This document shows, in pieces, positions 1 through 11,500 of a DNA stretch of 64,000 bases. Position numbers and translations under genes: made by a program. Below the pieces are notes generated by a model. It saw nothing but the letters and a program-made list of their open reading frames with translations. It had not been told where the DNA came from and did not search any database. This DNA comes from Bugula neritina (lineage: Eukaryota; Bryozoa; Gymnolaemata; Cheilostomatida; Bugulidae), in assembly GCA_964035545.1 (NCBI GenBank), contig OZ037772.1, forward strand, positions 2,674,501 through 2,738,500. The letters are read 5' to 3'. Each line of letters begins with the position of its first letter. Position 1 is the stretch's first letter.

Positions 1-590
1 ACCAGATGTATATATTAGGGGAGCTTCAACTTGTAGTTTTGTAGTCTTACCATGATGTCTTTGATATTTTACAAAAAGGTCAGAAATGGCTATATCTATA
101 GATTTTAGTAACAGTTCAACCAACTTTTTATGCAAACAAACTAATAACAGTGATCAGGGTGCAATAATCAGGTGGCCCATTGTGCCCCGGTCAGCGTGGC
201 CCATTGTGCCCCGTGTGGCCAAATTGAGAATAAATGTGCCCCAAGAAAAATTTATTTCAGTGTTTGCTGTTATACTAGTTAAGCATTGTAGAGACAAGCA
301 ATGGCAACAATATTAGTAAAATCTAGGCTTCTTGCCTTTGAGTGTAAAAAGTTATGAGGCTTTAGCGACGTCCTAAAAAATTTACAAAAAGTAGGTAAAA
401 ACAGTTTTTTACTCGCCTTTTCAACACGTATATTCCGCAAGTGTTGAAACTACAAAAGCTGAATAATTATGTCAATACCTTTTTATGAAAAAAAAATCAC
501 AACTCTAAGTTAATAAGTTCTCTCACAATTTGGCCGGCTTTTTGTACCCCTATGACCGTTGTGCCCCCGTTACCCCTACTGTGTAGGTAT
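1..590 (+). mobile_element. Repeat family R1, copy 1 (truncated by window start)
   Basis: The same sequence recurs at 3886-4911 (+), 10532-10774 (-) and 40676-41551 (-), so this is a dispersed repeat. It contains two tandem GGCCCATTGTGCCC motifs near 174-215 and ends with a GC-rich block (GTTGTGCCCCCGTTACCCC) that runs straight into a GTAAGTAT-type satellite. No transposase reading frame is visible in any copy, so it is probably a non-autonomous element. The superfamily is not identifiable by eye. Confidence 0.7.
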
Positions 591-715
591 ATAGTGTAAG
601 TATACTGTGTAGGTATATAGTGTAAGTATACTGTGTAGGCACACAGTGTAAGTATGTATTGTGCAAGTATATAGTGTAAGTATATACAGTAAGTATACAG
701 TATAAGTATACTGTG
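586..715. repeat. GTAAGTATACTGTGTAGG satellite, array 1
   Basis: Tandem degenerate units built from GTAAGTAT, ACTGTGTAGGT and ATATAGT. The same satellite lies against R1 ends at 10390-10531 and 41738-41975. It may be an internal or terminal part of the R1 element rather than an independent satellite. Confidence 0.75.
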
Positions 716-1269
716 TAATTATCAGAGCAAGTAATTAAGTAGAAATATCAGTGTAGCTATCTAAGAGTTATGAATCACCTTAAAATAACTATTTGCAGGT
801 AAAAATAAATTAAAAGTGAAATTCAAAGCCAATATATTAACTGTAACATACAATATAGTATAATATTCAATATAAAATAAAATATAATACTTGATATAAT
901 GTTAAATTTGAAATGTTATATATGTGTTATATAACATAATGTTTAATATATTGAAAAAGAAGAGAATAACCTCAAGACTCCCTGACACACTTCACTTATG
1001 TGGTAATAAAATATTCTCATATACATACTAGTTTTCATTTACATACTCACTCCATAATCTCTGAGCACAGGCTTGTCGCTCATGCATTCAGATAAGCTTT
1101 GATCTGAACAGACAACTCTTAATCTACAGAAAAAATTTAATATTTGTGACACAGAATAATATAAAATAATCCTGCAGCATCCTGTTTCACAGAAATCTCA
1201 TGGTTTTGTATTTAGGAATGAGCAAAGTAGAAATGGAGGAGTCTAAGCTACTCATTTACCTTGATATAA

Positions 1270-1648
1270 GCCTAGGGCCACACTGTGCGTATTTTCGCAT
1301 GCGAAAATTGAAACTACAAGTAGCAAAGGCGTCCACTGTAACGTCAGTGATGCGTGATAAATAACGCTTTCACTTTTAAATCGCACTCGCTTTCAATAAA
1401 ACGCAATTTACTGGAATTTGGCACTAAAATAAAGAAATTGGGCTCGCTTAATAACTACCAGCCAATTAGGTGGCGACGGCAGAGACGATTCGCACTTGCG
1501 TTGAAAATGCAGAGCGACAAGTGCGAATGTTTTCTCTGAGAAAACATTCGCACTTGTCGCTCTGCATTTTCAACGCGCACAGTGGACACCTTTGCTACTT
1601 GTGATTTCAATTTTCGCATGCGAAAATACGCACAGTGTGGCCCTAGGC
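1270..1648. mobile_element. PIF/Harbinger-like MITE, copy 1, with TAA target duplication
   Basis: A 379-bp element with near-perfect terminal inverted repeats starting GCCTAGGGCCACACTGTGCG and continuing through TATTTTCGCATGCGAAAAT. It is flanked by TAA at 1267-1269 and 1649-1651. Segmental copy B keeps the unoccupied site (GATATAACACATT near 42530) with a single TAA, which proves insertion and the 3-bp duplication. A 3-bp TWA duplication is characteristic of PIF/Harbinger. There is no coding capacity. Inside is a 39-bp perfect palindrome (1498-1576). Confidence 0.88.
1498..1576. repeat. 39-bp perfect palindrome with 1-nt spacer inside the MITE
   Basis: Arms 1498-1536 and 1538-1576 are exact reverse complements around T1537 (core TTTTCTC-T-GAGAAAA). 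The related MITE at 19391 has only the left arm, so the second arm arose by an inverted duplication specific to this copy. Confidence 0.95.
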
Positions 1649-1957
1649 TAACACATTGAATAAAACACAATAATTCTCATCACAGATTGTAGACTAATAA
1701 TTATGATTTTCATACAAAATTAATTTGTCAGCAACTTCTTCTAGTTTGAAAAAAGCAATAGATTTTACTAAATTTACTACTAAACTGTTAATCTAAATAT
1801 GGAATGGAAAATTCAACATCCCGTAGCAAACAAATCATAAAGAAATACAAATATTTTGCAAAAAAAATTGCATTTATACTTTCAAAGTTTTCAGTCAGAA
1901 ATTCAATTTGACCGAGCTAAAATTTCACCAAGTTACATTGCATCTTAAAAGAATAGT

Positions 1958-2612
1958 AAGTGTGATCACAACTAGACTAGTATGAGTCATAACAACTAAA
2001 CTATTATGAGTCACCACAACTAGAATAGTATGAGTCATCACCACTAGAATAGTATGAGTCATCACAACTAGAATAGTATGAGTCATCACAACTAGAATAG
2101 TATGAGTCATCGCAACTAAACTATTATGAGTCATCACAACTGGAATAGTATGAGCCACCACAACTAGAAGAGTATGAGTCATCACAACTAGACTAGTATG
2201 AGTCATCACAACTAGAATAGTATGAGTCATCACAACTAGAATAGTATGAGTCATCACAACTAGAATAGTATGAGTCATCACAACTAGAATAGTATGAGTC
2301 ATCACAACTAGAATAGTATGAGTCATCACAACTAGAATAGTATGAGTCATCACAACTAGAATAGTATGAGTCATCACAACTAGAATAGTATGAGTCATCA
2401 CAACTAGAATAGTATGAGTCATCACAACTAGAATAGTATGAGTCATCACAACTAGAATAGTATGAGTCATCACAACTAGAATAGTATGAGTCATCACAAC
2501 TAGAATAGTAAGAGTCATCACAACTAGAATAGTATGAGTCACCACAACTAGACTAGTATGAGTCATCACAACTAGAATAGTATGAGTCACCACAACTAAA
2601 CTAGTATGAGTC
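1958..2612. repeat. 24-bp minisatellite with AP-1 cores, array A (about 27 units)
   Basis: Unit is close to ATGAGTCATCACAACTAGAA plus TAGT (24 bp). Nearly every unit contains TGAGTCA, the palindromic AP-1 (Fos/Jun) consensus; rare units carry TGAGCCA or AGAGTCA. The long open frame on the minus strand (an eight-residue MTHTILVV repeat) exists only because 24 is a multiple of 3, and I do not regard it as a protein. The array sits in an intron of the minus-strand pseudogene. Confidence 0.92.
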
Positions 2613-3482
2613 ATAGACCTACCTGCTTTTTGCTTTTCACCAGCCGGGTGTCTCCCAGCATAGATGAAGTGGTTGATATTGTCAGGGTAGCTGCGCGGTT
2701 TCTCTCTGCATTTCTTGTATGCTTCTTCATCAAACGTCTTACATGGACCAAACTCAAACACTTGGTTTACTGTAACACAATATACTAGAACATGTTAGTC
2801 TATACTATACTAGGGTACACTATACTATACTAAGAACATACTAGAATATACTAAGTAATTGTAAACATTTGGTTCGCTGTAACATAATATAAAAATATAT
2901 TAGTTGCTGACAGACAGACAGACAGACATTGCATAGTTTGTTAAGTCCTACTAATCAAACTGTAAATTTTACCGGAAACATTGTTAGAAGGTACATAGTA
3001 TATTAGGTGTTCACCTGTATATAGTACTATATGTATATAGCGTTTTGTATTTTTTTCAAACTGCTACAAATGCTCATAAAGAAACAAGCAATACAAGCCG
3101 CTAATATACTGCGTATACCAGCTTCATGCTACTTTACCTGAGCCATTCTATGCTATTGAATGTTTATTTTCTGCAATATTTCTAGCTGTTATAGCTTTGA
3201 ATTTAACATTTCTATGGTGTTTGTGATACAAGTTTCATTTTTTAATAAAGGTGTGCATTCTTTGGCTGAAATGTGGTTTACTTAGCTAGACTGATCCTAG
3301 TGACTTCCAATATTACTATATTTATGATGCTGCTATTGTAGTAAACTGAATGGTGAAGACGTGACTAGGGAAGGAGACAGCACATCACAAGACCGCTGTA
3401 TACAGGAGTCCTTGCCGAAGTGACTCCCCTCTCAACTACCGCATAGCATATTAACTCTACACCACCATCTTCTGTCCTACAG

Positions 3483-6141
3483 TCTCAGTCTAACCAACCA
3501 ATGGTAAGTCATAACCAACTTCTGTCAGTCACTCATTCAACATGGTGCATTCTGCTTGCATCAATTATACATCTGTTGAGTACTACTGCATGCTGTAGAA
3601 CGGTCCTGACCTGGAAGGAGCGGAGGGTGGTGAGGAGTTTCTGATTGACGATTCAGATGAAGATATGTCCCTGGACCCCCTGACTCCGTCTGTAGAATAC
3701 TCAAAGAGCTGTCCAATCATGACGAGAGGTTAGTCTTTCATCAAATAGTTGCTTTCGGCTTGTTAAATAAATAAACGCTGCTGACATAATGAACAGTTTT
3801 AAAATAGTGCAGACTAACTTATCCCGATGTATACATGTATGGTGTGCTATATGGTCAGTGTCAAATGTGTATGTATAAACATAAATAAAGATACTCTTTT
3901 AGATCTACAGCAAAATTCATGTTTTAGCTGTACAGTTTGTGCCACTACAGATAGCAGAGGAAGGAAAAATCAAACGCACGTCACTCGGTTCTGCAGTGCC
4001 ATATATTATCATTACTGTTTAGAACTAAAAATGTTTTGTTATTTTCACCTCAGAGGAACGTTTATTAAAAAAAAAACTTTAGTAACATGTACTACAAAAT
4101 TCCGAGTGGACTTTTTTCTATGAACTGTAGCTAAGGTGCATGGCTGAGGTTTGTGACTAGAGTACGGAAGGGAGAGGGGGGAGCAAATGAGCTAATTACA
4201 ATTTATTTTAGTCAATTACATGTATATTCTCTCAATGGTGTAATATATAATGATTATCATGACTATCTACAAGTAGCAACAGCAGAGTGTTTTGTATTAT
4301 GTATAAAATGGCAAAGCTTTAACCTTACCAGATGTATATATTAGGGGAGCTTCAACTTGTAGTTTTGTAGTCATACCATGATGTCTTTGATATTTTATAA
4401 AAAGGTCAGAAATGACTATATCTATAGATTTTAGTAACATTTCAACCAACTTTTTAGGCAAACAAACTAATAACAGTGATCAGGGTGCAATAATCAGGTG
4501 GCCCATTGTGCCCTGGTCAGCGTGGCCCATTGTGCCCCGTGTGGCCAAATTGAAAATAAATGTGCCTCAAGGAAAATTTATTTCAGTGTTTGCTGTTATA
4601 CTAGTTAAGCAAAGTAGAGACAAGCAATGGCATCAATATTAGTAAAATTTAGGCTTCTTGCCTTTGAGTGTGAAAAGTCATAAAGCTTTAACGACATCCT
4701 AAAAAATTGACAAAAAGTAGGTAAAAACAATTTTTTACTCGCCTTTTCAACACCTATGTTCCGCAAGTGTTGAAACTACAAAGACTGAATAATTATGTCA
4801 CTATTTTTTATGAAAAAAAAAATCACAACTCTAAGTCAATATGTTCTCTCACAATTTGGCCGGTTTTTTGTTGTACCCCTATGACCGTTGTGCCCCCCCC
4901 CCCGTTACCCCTATCATACAAGCTCATAAGGATGCCAGTAAGTGGGTGAGAACTTTGTCCTCCAGTAATCCTGCTCATTGAAATAGACGTTACAGTACTG
5001 GTGATTCATATTAAAATATATTTCTTGTTTTAAGCTTTTAGTACTGTTGCTTGTGATGGTGAGAGAACTGTGTTGACTATAAAGCTTTAGGTGTACCGAG
5101 CTGCTGAGGAGTGTGCTATAACACTGGCCATGTCACTGAAGCCCGAGCACTCTGTCGTGGTACTGGCTAAACTAACGGGCAGTCTTGAGTACCCACTATC
5201 TGTAGTCGCTATATAATAAAGACACTCACACATGTTATTGACCGAATAAGTGAAGAATCCTTAATCAAAGTTATTCAACAGCTGATACCAGGTCTTATTA
5301 AGGTATTATGCTATGGCTCTGGTAAAGTTTACTGACTAACGTTAAGTCATCTGTTGAGATATGTCACTAGTTTCTAGGATTTTATTTCTACTCGGTGTAA
5401 AAAATGTTGTAAGTTGGTCTCACTAGTGTAAACTGTAGTTGTGATTAACTCCTATGGCTTTTACAGAGCTATGAGCATGAAGAGTGCAGGTGCAGGAAAG
5501 CTAGTTACTCCGCTTTGGTCGCTCTTTACATGAAAATAGGAGATAATCTCAAGCCATATTTGTCTGTAATAACTGGCAGCAAGGTAGGCCATCAGTTCTT
5601 CGCAAAAAACATGTTTGAAACTTTAAACTATAAAGATCTGCTGAGAATAAGTGCCTGTTACTTGCACTTTAGTAAACAGTAAATCTAATGGATTTATATT
5701 TTATCTAAAATCGTATGTTTTGAACTGCCCCTAGCACATTTATAACCAATGAGTTTTGGTAACAACATTTTTGTTTTAGTCATTTTTATATGATAGTTTT
5801 TATACTTAGCTCAATAGTTGAATTTACTACTGATGTCTAAATAATACATCAGAAAAATGCAAAATAAATGTTATTTTCAATATTAAAAGTATATTTCACC
5901 TCCCACGTCTAACATCACACATTTATAGAGTTGGCTATTAAATGACCAAGTCTTTGGTATGAATAAACTGGACAGTATTTGGCTAATGACTATACACTGT
6001 ACCATCATTATTGACTCTGTGGTTGGCACCACACTTCCCTGACTATTCTATCTTTTGTAGCTGAAACTTCTCAATCTATATATTAAAAGAGCAGAAGAAA
6101 AGCGTGCAGAGCTTCACCACGACACTATCACAAAGAACTAA
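3483..6141 (+). pseudogene. CLASP-like 3' exons (C-terminal TOG region), copy A, decayed
   Basis: CLASP proteins bind microtubule plus ends through TOG domains. Visible exons: a 21-nt microexon 3483-3503 (SQSNQPM); 3599-3728 (acidic, contains EEFLIDDSDEDMSLD); remnant 4912-4945; 5091-5302 (VYRAAEECAI...); 5467-5583 (contains ALVALYMKIGDNLKPYLS and ITGSK); last exon 6061-6141, LKLLNLYIKRAEEKRAELHH and seven more residues to TAA. The last parts closely match the conserved CLASP C-terminus (VIGDELKPHL...LTGSKMKLLNLYIKRAQ, as I recall it). Lesions: an R1 element replaces the WDEHF-type exon and most of the following exon (3886-4911), and a 5-bp insertion near 5213 puts a TAA at 5214-5216. The donor after 5302 (AAG|gtatta) and the last-exon frame are intact, unlike in copy B. 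Confidence 0.85.
3886..4911 (+). mobile_element. Repeat family R1, copy 2 (nearly full length)
   Basis: Matches the reverse complement of 40676-41470 and, from 4329, the copy at 1-590. It begins near AATAAAGATACTC and ends CCCCCGTTACCCCTA. Compared with copy B it sits where about 330 bp (44704-45035, a CLASP exon, an intron and half of the next exon) are missing, so insertion was accompanied by deletion or followed by recombination. No open frame longer than about 100 codons is conserved between copies. Confidence 0.8.
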
Positions 6142-7483
6142 ATTACTTAAGAATTACTTCCCTATATTTACAAGAATTAGACGTCGAGAGCCAGCTATGC
6201 CTCAGTTGACAACAAGATGGGAGACGCCCACGGTTCTACCGTCAACGCTAAGGGTGCCATGAAAAATATGAAGAAACATCTCTTCAACATGTAGGCATTA
6301 CATCACCAGTCAGAGCAAATGTCAAGGTTAAACTCTGTTTCCTGTTGATGGACTTCCTTCTTGAATATCAGCTGTACCTTTATCTTGTATCTTGTATAGA
6401 TATTTTAATTATATTCTCTTTGTATGATTAGGAAAATAGTTTGGATACAAATGTCACAATTTACTCTTTATTGTTTATGTGCTTTTGAAAATCATGTTTG
6501 ATAATTTTTTTATGTTGCTGTGATTAATTGTTTAATAATAATAGATAATGATTATTCAATAATTACTTCTTCTGAAATTCCCTCAGGGCGTCGCATGTTG
6601 TCTATTTTAAAGAGAAAGTAAAGCATTGCCTATAAACAAACAAATGGAGCAGCCGTGGTTTAGGGTAAACACAATGTCAATGATTTGAATCTCTGGTAAA
6701 CAATAAGACATTTTCATAATGACCAGAAAAAGCTCTATTTAGCTGTTTATCACTAAACAATAGTTCTATATACTTCAAGTGGTCAATTTCATGATCAAAA
6801 TTTAGCATCCAAAAAAAAAGCTATTGATAAGTAGTCTATGAGAACGCAAGGAAATAGATTTGATATGAGGAACACAATTAGAGTAGAAAAACAAAAACAA
6901 TAACGATAATTAGTAGTGAATTACCAAACAGCCATTTTGATTAGAGAGAGGACTGAGAAAACTTCATAACTCTGTTTATAGTTGTCTTCTTAATTTTGAG
7001 CTCATGGCATGTGTATGTGCTACCTAGCAGCAGTACTATAATATAAACAAGAAACAATCTCTGTTATATGCCCATCATTGACATCTTTGATGCATCTATT
7101 GATTATATTATTAGGTATTAGCAGTTAAATTAGTTCTTTCAACTCTTTCTAAAATAGTTAGCTCAGCTAACAGACTGGTTTTATAAATTACACTTTGAAA
7201 TATTTTTTTTTTTTGTAATTTTGTTCTAAGCAAATTGTCCTACAGTGGCAAATTCTCAAGCCTACTTTTAACAGTCAGCTGTTGGAGCAGCAAAGTAGTT
7301 TGGGTTGAATAGTGTATATTAATAACTTTCCTTTTAATGACTGACAGTCTAGTAGCAATACAAACAATACTTTTACAAAACTTTTCATCTTTACCAACAA
7401 CACAGCTAAATGCTGAAACAGTTTTGCAATTATTTGATTTATCTCGTTGCACATGACATGCTATTCATGCTAATGCCTAATAG

Positions 7484-7486
<3 letters not shown>

Positions 7487-7567
<81 letters not shown>
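7487..7567. repeat. (TA)n microsatellite
   Basis: About 80 bp of pure TA repeat. It marks the same position as the much longer (TA)n at 47383-47782 in segmental copy B, where retrozyme elements have inserted. Confidence 0.97.
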
Positions 7568-7570
<3 letters not shown>

Positions 7571-8390
7571 CACTGTATATTATGTGGCTCCGTCAGGTCG
7601 GCCACCATTAGCTTTATACAAATTCAAATCCAGAATATTGAGGTGTGTCTATTTATTCTGAAAGTCGTATGTAGTATTATTTATAAACTTTGCATGTACC
7701 ACATTAAAATTTATTTTATTTTAGAAAATTCAACATTTTTTATGCAAATTTTGCCAGCAAATGACTAAAAAATTATTTGATTTTTTTAAAAATTTAGCAG
7801 GAAAAGTAACTCTTAAATAAAGTGACTGGCCTGTGCTATGTCCTATTGATTTTAATATTGAACAGATGATGTAATTATGTAATATTTAGCATGTAAACTA
7901 TAATCCCTTGTTTGTAAACAGGCACAATGTGGTCTTCAGTCTCTACTGATGTTTTATTGGTAAAACTGTCGTGAAAACTACAATTAATGAAATTGTAAAT
8001 ATGCCATAATGAATGATAATATTTGATAAAACTGTCAGATCAGAAAATGCATAGTGTTTTGTGTTATACAGAATAGATACTGCACAATAATGTAATACAT
8101 TTTTTTAGAAAGTTTAGATTATTAATTATTAATAACATGAACAGTAACGCTTTTGACCTCTTCAAAAAAATCGCAAGAGAGGCAATTGCTAATACACAAA
8201 AAGAAAACAGGAATAATGTTGCTGAAAAATAAGTTTATACAACAGTGTTTAAATTAGGCCATAATAAAGTATAATAATATGAGAGGTAACAATGGCACAG
8301 TTAATAATATAATGCCACAGGAAATAATGGCACATGCAGTAATATAAGGACACAGGTGATAATGTCACGGGTAAGAATGTCCATATTGCA
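7568..8390. other. Noncoding end of segmental copy A
   Basis: No gene seen. 8100-8280 matches 49630-49800, and 8285-8385 holds degenerate tandem units of about 20 bp built on AATAATGGCACAGG, also seen at 49840-50040. Confidence 0.6.
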
Positions 8391-8396
8391 TTTATT
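8391..8396 (-). promoter_or_regulatory. Candidate polyadenylation signal AATAAA
   Basis: AATAAA on the minus strand, 112 nt past the stop codon of the five-exon gene at 8508-13639. Position is right for a 3' UTR end, but AT-rich DNA gives many chance matches. Confidence 0.4.
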
Positions 8397-8507
8397 ACAC
8401 TGCAATATAAAACCAAAACCTATACTGAAATTTATACCTGCGACTGAAGATCAGCCTCTGGACTTTTACACTGGTCTAGAAGGGTGTTGACTTGTGGGTC
8501 TCTTTCT

Positions 8508-11500
8508 TTAGCTGAAGCTACGTAATAGTTGTTCTTCCAAAGTCTACAATAAGTAACGCAAAAATACATACCTAATTGTGTGAGGAAGTCATTGTGCAAA
8601 GAGGGCCACGTTAAATGATACTGCTATAAAGACAAACTATGCACCAACCACAGAAAGAAGTGGGTTATAAGTGAACATTTCTAGAGCACTCAAGTAAAAG
8701 CGTCTACACCTGGATTACTTTAAGAAGCAAAATGACTGACTGATTTATACCTTTACAATTTCCTCATACTCTTTGAGTCTTCTTTCATACTCTGACTGTA
8801 ATTGAACATTTTCTGTTGCAAGTTGGCTGTTCAAAGTGATCAACTCTATAACAACACATGCTTTCTCAGACAACTAAAGGCAATAGGCTTCTATCCAACT
8901 TACACTGTGAGATTGGGATAAATTAAGTGAGCATTTCAACACCACAATAAGCAGTATTAGAACTATGCACTTTCGTGCAAATAGTTTCATTGAATCCATT
9001 GCTGCATGAATGTAATGGAAAACAGAAAGATATGGAAATTGAAAAAGAGACATAGGCTATAAATTTGATGGGTTTAGTGAAACCAACACAGAACCCACAC
9101 TTCAAGTCGCTATTTTTATTATTACAACAGAATAAGGAACATCAGTAAGTAAATATAAAAAGTATCCGTTCTCAAGTCCAAACCTTCATCTGCCATCTTG
9201 GAGTCAAAACTTTTCTTTTTCTCGTGTGGGATAGTTGTGCCTGCATTTCCACAGGAAAAAGCAGTATTAACATTACTGGCTCCACCCACATTACTGGCTC
9301 TATCCACATTACTGGCTCCACCCATCTTACTGGCTCCACCCACCTTACTGGATTCACCCACATTACTGGCTCCACCCACATTGCTATCACCTGAAACAAT
9401 AATTTATAATATATAACACAAAAACAATTTTATTAAAAACTTATTGATGTTATTGATGTTGAGTTCTAGTCTGTACTTCTCCTTTAGCTGTTCATCACAT
9501 CTCAACAGTACAATAGATCAATAATTTAAAACCTATCAGTATATTACTGAATAATACATAGCTTGAAAATGAAACTACAACACAATAATTTTTAGCTGTG
9601 TGTCAAAGTTCTATGAAATAAGTTATATATAAGCAGCAGAATTAGGCAATCTAAACCTGAGTCTCTGTATAACTTGGTTTTCTCTTCACTTTATTGTAAT
9701 GGTACAAAAATAGGAAGCATATTGTAAATTGATCTCAAAAAGTTTTTAGTGTTCATTTGAAATAATAACTTTAGCCGAAAACTCTGTCAAGAAAAAAGCT
9801 TTTTCTAGTAGGTGCAGCATTGCACAAGTTTTATTTCTTTAGGTAATCTGAAAACCCAACTTAGGCTATGTGGAGACAACTCTTATTTATTTGAATTTAT
9901 GACATGGTTACTTGAGAAAGACATTCTTTCAACTTTTTAGGAGTACTTTGATAAAATTTATCTAAATTACACAAAAATTCTGCTGATTCTTATATAATGG
10001 TAAGACAACAACCTGACTGGTACTTCCTATCAGCTACAAGAGTTTGGACTTCATCAGCCATGTTGATGGTAGACTTGTGTTCTTGTAATACAGAAGGCAG
10101 TATATCAGCTCAACTAACCAATGACTTGCAGCACAGAGCAGGCTAAGACTGTAGGCGTTGTCACAGCTTTTAGTGAAATGTTCTTGATGAAAGCTTTTGG
10201 CAATAGCTTTCTGGCTGTTAGCTTTTTTGTTAAGTTGTCATCCTGCATCTGTGCATCTACACCATTCAGCATTTGCACTCACATTAACAATTATTTTGCA
10301 CCTTTTAATTAAAGCAAAAGGAATAGAGAAATGAGTAGTACAGCCAACTAAGTCTGCCTCAATTCTGTTTCTACTAAAACCTGATTGCATACAGTGTAAG
10401 TATACTGTGTAGGTACACAGCGTAAGTATACTGTGTAGATATATAGTGTAAGTATACTGTGTATGTACACAGTGTAAGTATGTAGTGTAGGTATATAGTG
10501 TAAGTATACTGCGTAGGTATAGAGTGTAAGTAGGGGTAACGGGGGCACAACGGTCATAGGGGTACAAAAAGCCGGCCAACTTGTGAGAGAACTTATAGAC
10601 TTGGAGTTGTGATTTTTTTTTCATAAAAAGATATTGGCATAATTGTTCAGCCTTTGTAGTTTCAACACTTGCGGAACATACGTGTTGAAAAGGCAAGTAA
10701 AAAACTGTTTTTACCTACTTTTTGTAAATTTTTTAGGATGTCGTTAAAGCTTTATAACTTTTTACACTCAAAGGCTATATTTTACTCAGTATATATTTTC
10801 CTAGAATGTTGTTTAGAGACATAAAAAAACTGCCTATGCACAACATACTTTGCATCTGTTTAGTATCTCGTAATTAGACATAAAAAAATCAAAGCCAATT
10901 ATAAGGCAAAAGACCATAATACTGTACTATCATTGGATAGTTCTTCATCAATAAACAGGTAGTCGCCAGTGGTGGATATGAACCCCTCCTAGATGTTTCT
11001 CGTACTTCTTCCTCAAAAAACATTTTCATTAAGCCAAAAAGAAATAACAATACACTTTTTTAGTTGACACTTTTTAATTTCTGACTGATATTTCACCTTA
11101 TTTCCAATTATAATTAACTTTTAACCGGCACTTTTCTTTGTAGTAATTCCTACCCTTTAGACTGTGTACTTTGAAATGAGTCTGTTTTACTCGTTACATA
11201 AAGTATAGTTGCACTGGCTACAGGTTGACACAAAAGCAAGCCTATCTTGATAAAATCATGAGCAAATGTAGAAACTACCGAGGAGTTTGTTCCTCATAAT
11301 TAGAAATTGACAAATTATTTTTAATCCGTTTAAAAGCATCTGCACAGAGAGAAATATTAGTGTTAGAGTGAACATAAGCTGACAACTAAAACCTCTCGTT
11401 TTTTGGATCCCTAAATTGACCAGCAGTGAATAGAAATTAGTGTCAGGTACTGTTCACAGTGAATAGTATGTTAGATCAATGTTGATATAAAGAGTTGTGA

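Larger units (their letters stand above)
1051..2769 (-). pseudogene. Two exons of an unidentified gene, copy A (probably decayed)
   Basis: Exon 2623-2769 reads, from its acceptor, NQVFEFGPCKTFDEEAYKKC and on to a segment containing YPDNINHFIYAGRHPAGE; it ends at a strong donor CAG|gtaggt. The next exon, 1051-1123, reads LRVVCSDQSLSECMSDKPVL up to donor GGA|gtgagt. In copy A the first exon ends in phase 1 but the second needs phase 2, so joining them gives an immediate stop. Copy B (42319-43536) has the correct phase here but a 1-nt deletion in the second exon. I do not recognise the family; Cys residues and the short charged segment are visible but not diagnostic. The minisatellite at 1958-2612 lies in the intron between the exons. 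Confidence 0.5.
586..8390. repeat. Segmental duplication, copy A
   Basis: Collinear with 41738-49900. Shared landmarks in order: satellite, unidentified minus-strand gene exons, 24-bp minisatellite, CLASP exons, a block ending in (TA)n, and a tail with ATAATGGCACAGG repeats (8100-8390 against 49630-49900). Copy A differs by a MITE insertion at 1270-1648, an R1 insertion with deletion at 3886-4911, and a micro-inversion at 7394-7414. Many substitutions and small indels separate the copies, so the duplication is not recent. Confidence 0.88.

Noticed and set aside
1925-2761. 278-codon frame with MTHTILVV repeats as a protein
   Set aside because: It is a reading of the 24-bp minisatellite; only the FEFGPCKTF part outside the array looks coding, and that part ends at a strong splice donor before the array.
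6645-6705. tRNA-like SINE head (GCAGCCGTGGTTTAGGGT ... GATTTGAATCTC)
   Set aside because: Box-like matches only; no cloverleaf and no second dispersed copy apart from the segmental duplicate.
8440-8540. Alternative minus-strand reading NNYYVASAKERDPQVNTLLD in the last exon region
   Set aside because: Open and protein-like, but it needs a weak acceptor (GGAAG) lacking a pyrimidine tract. The TAG acceptor at 8544 gives an in-phase coiled-coil continuation and stop. Kept as a possible alternative splice form.
10238-10696. 152-codon minus-strand frame
   Set aside because: Runs through satellite and R1 sequence; YTVYLHCV-type repeats are satellite translation.
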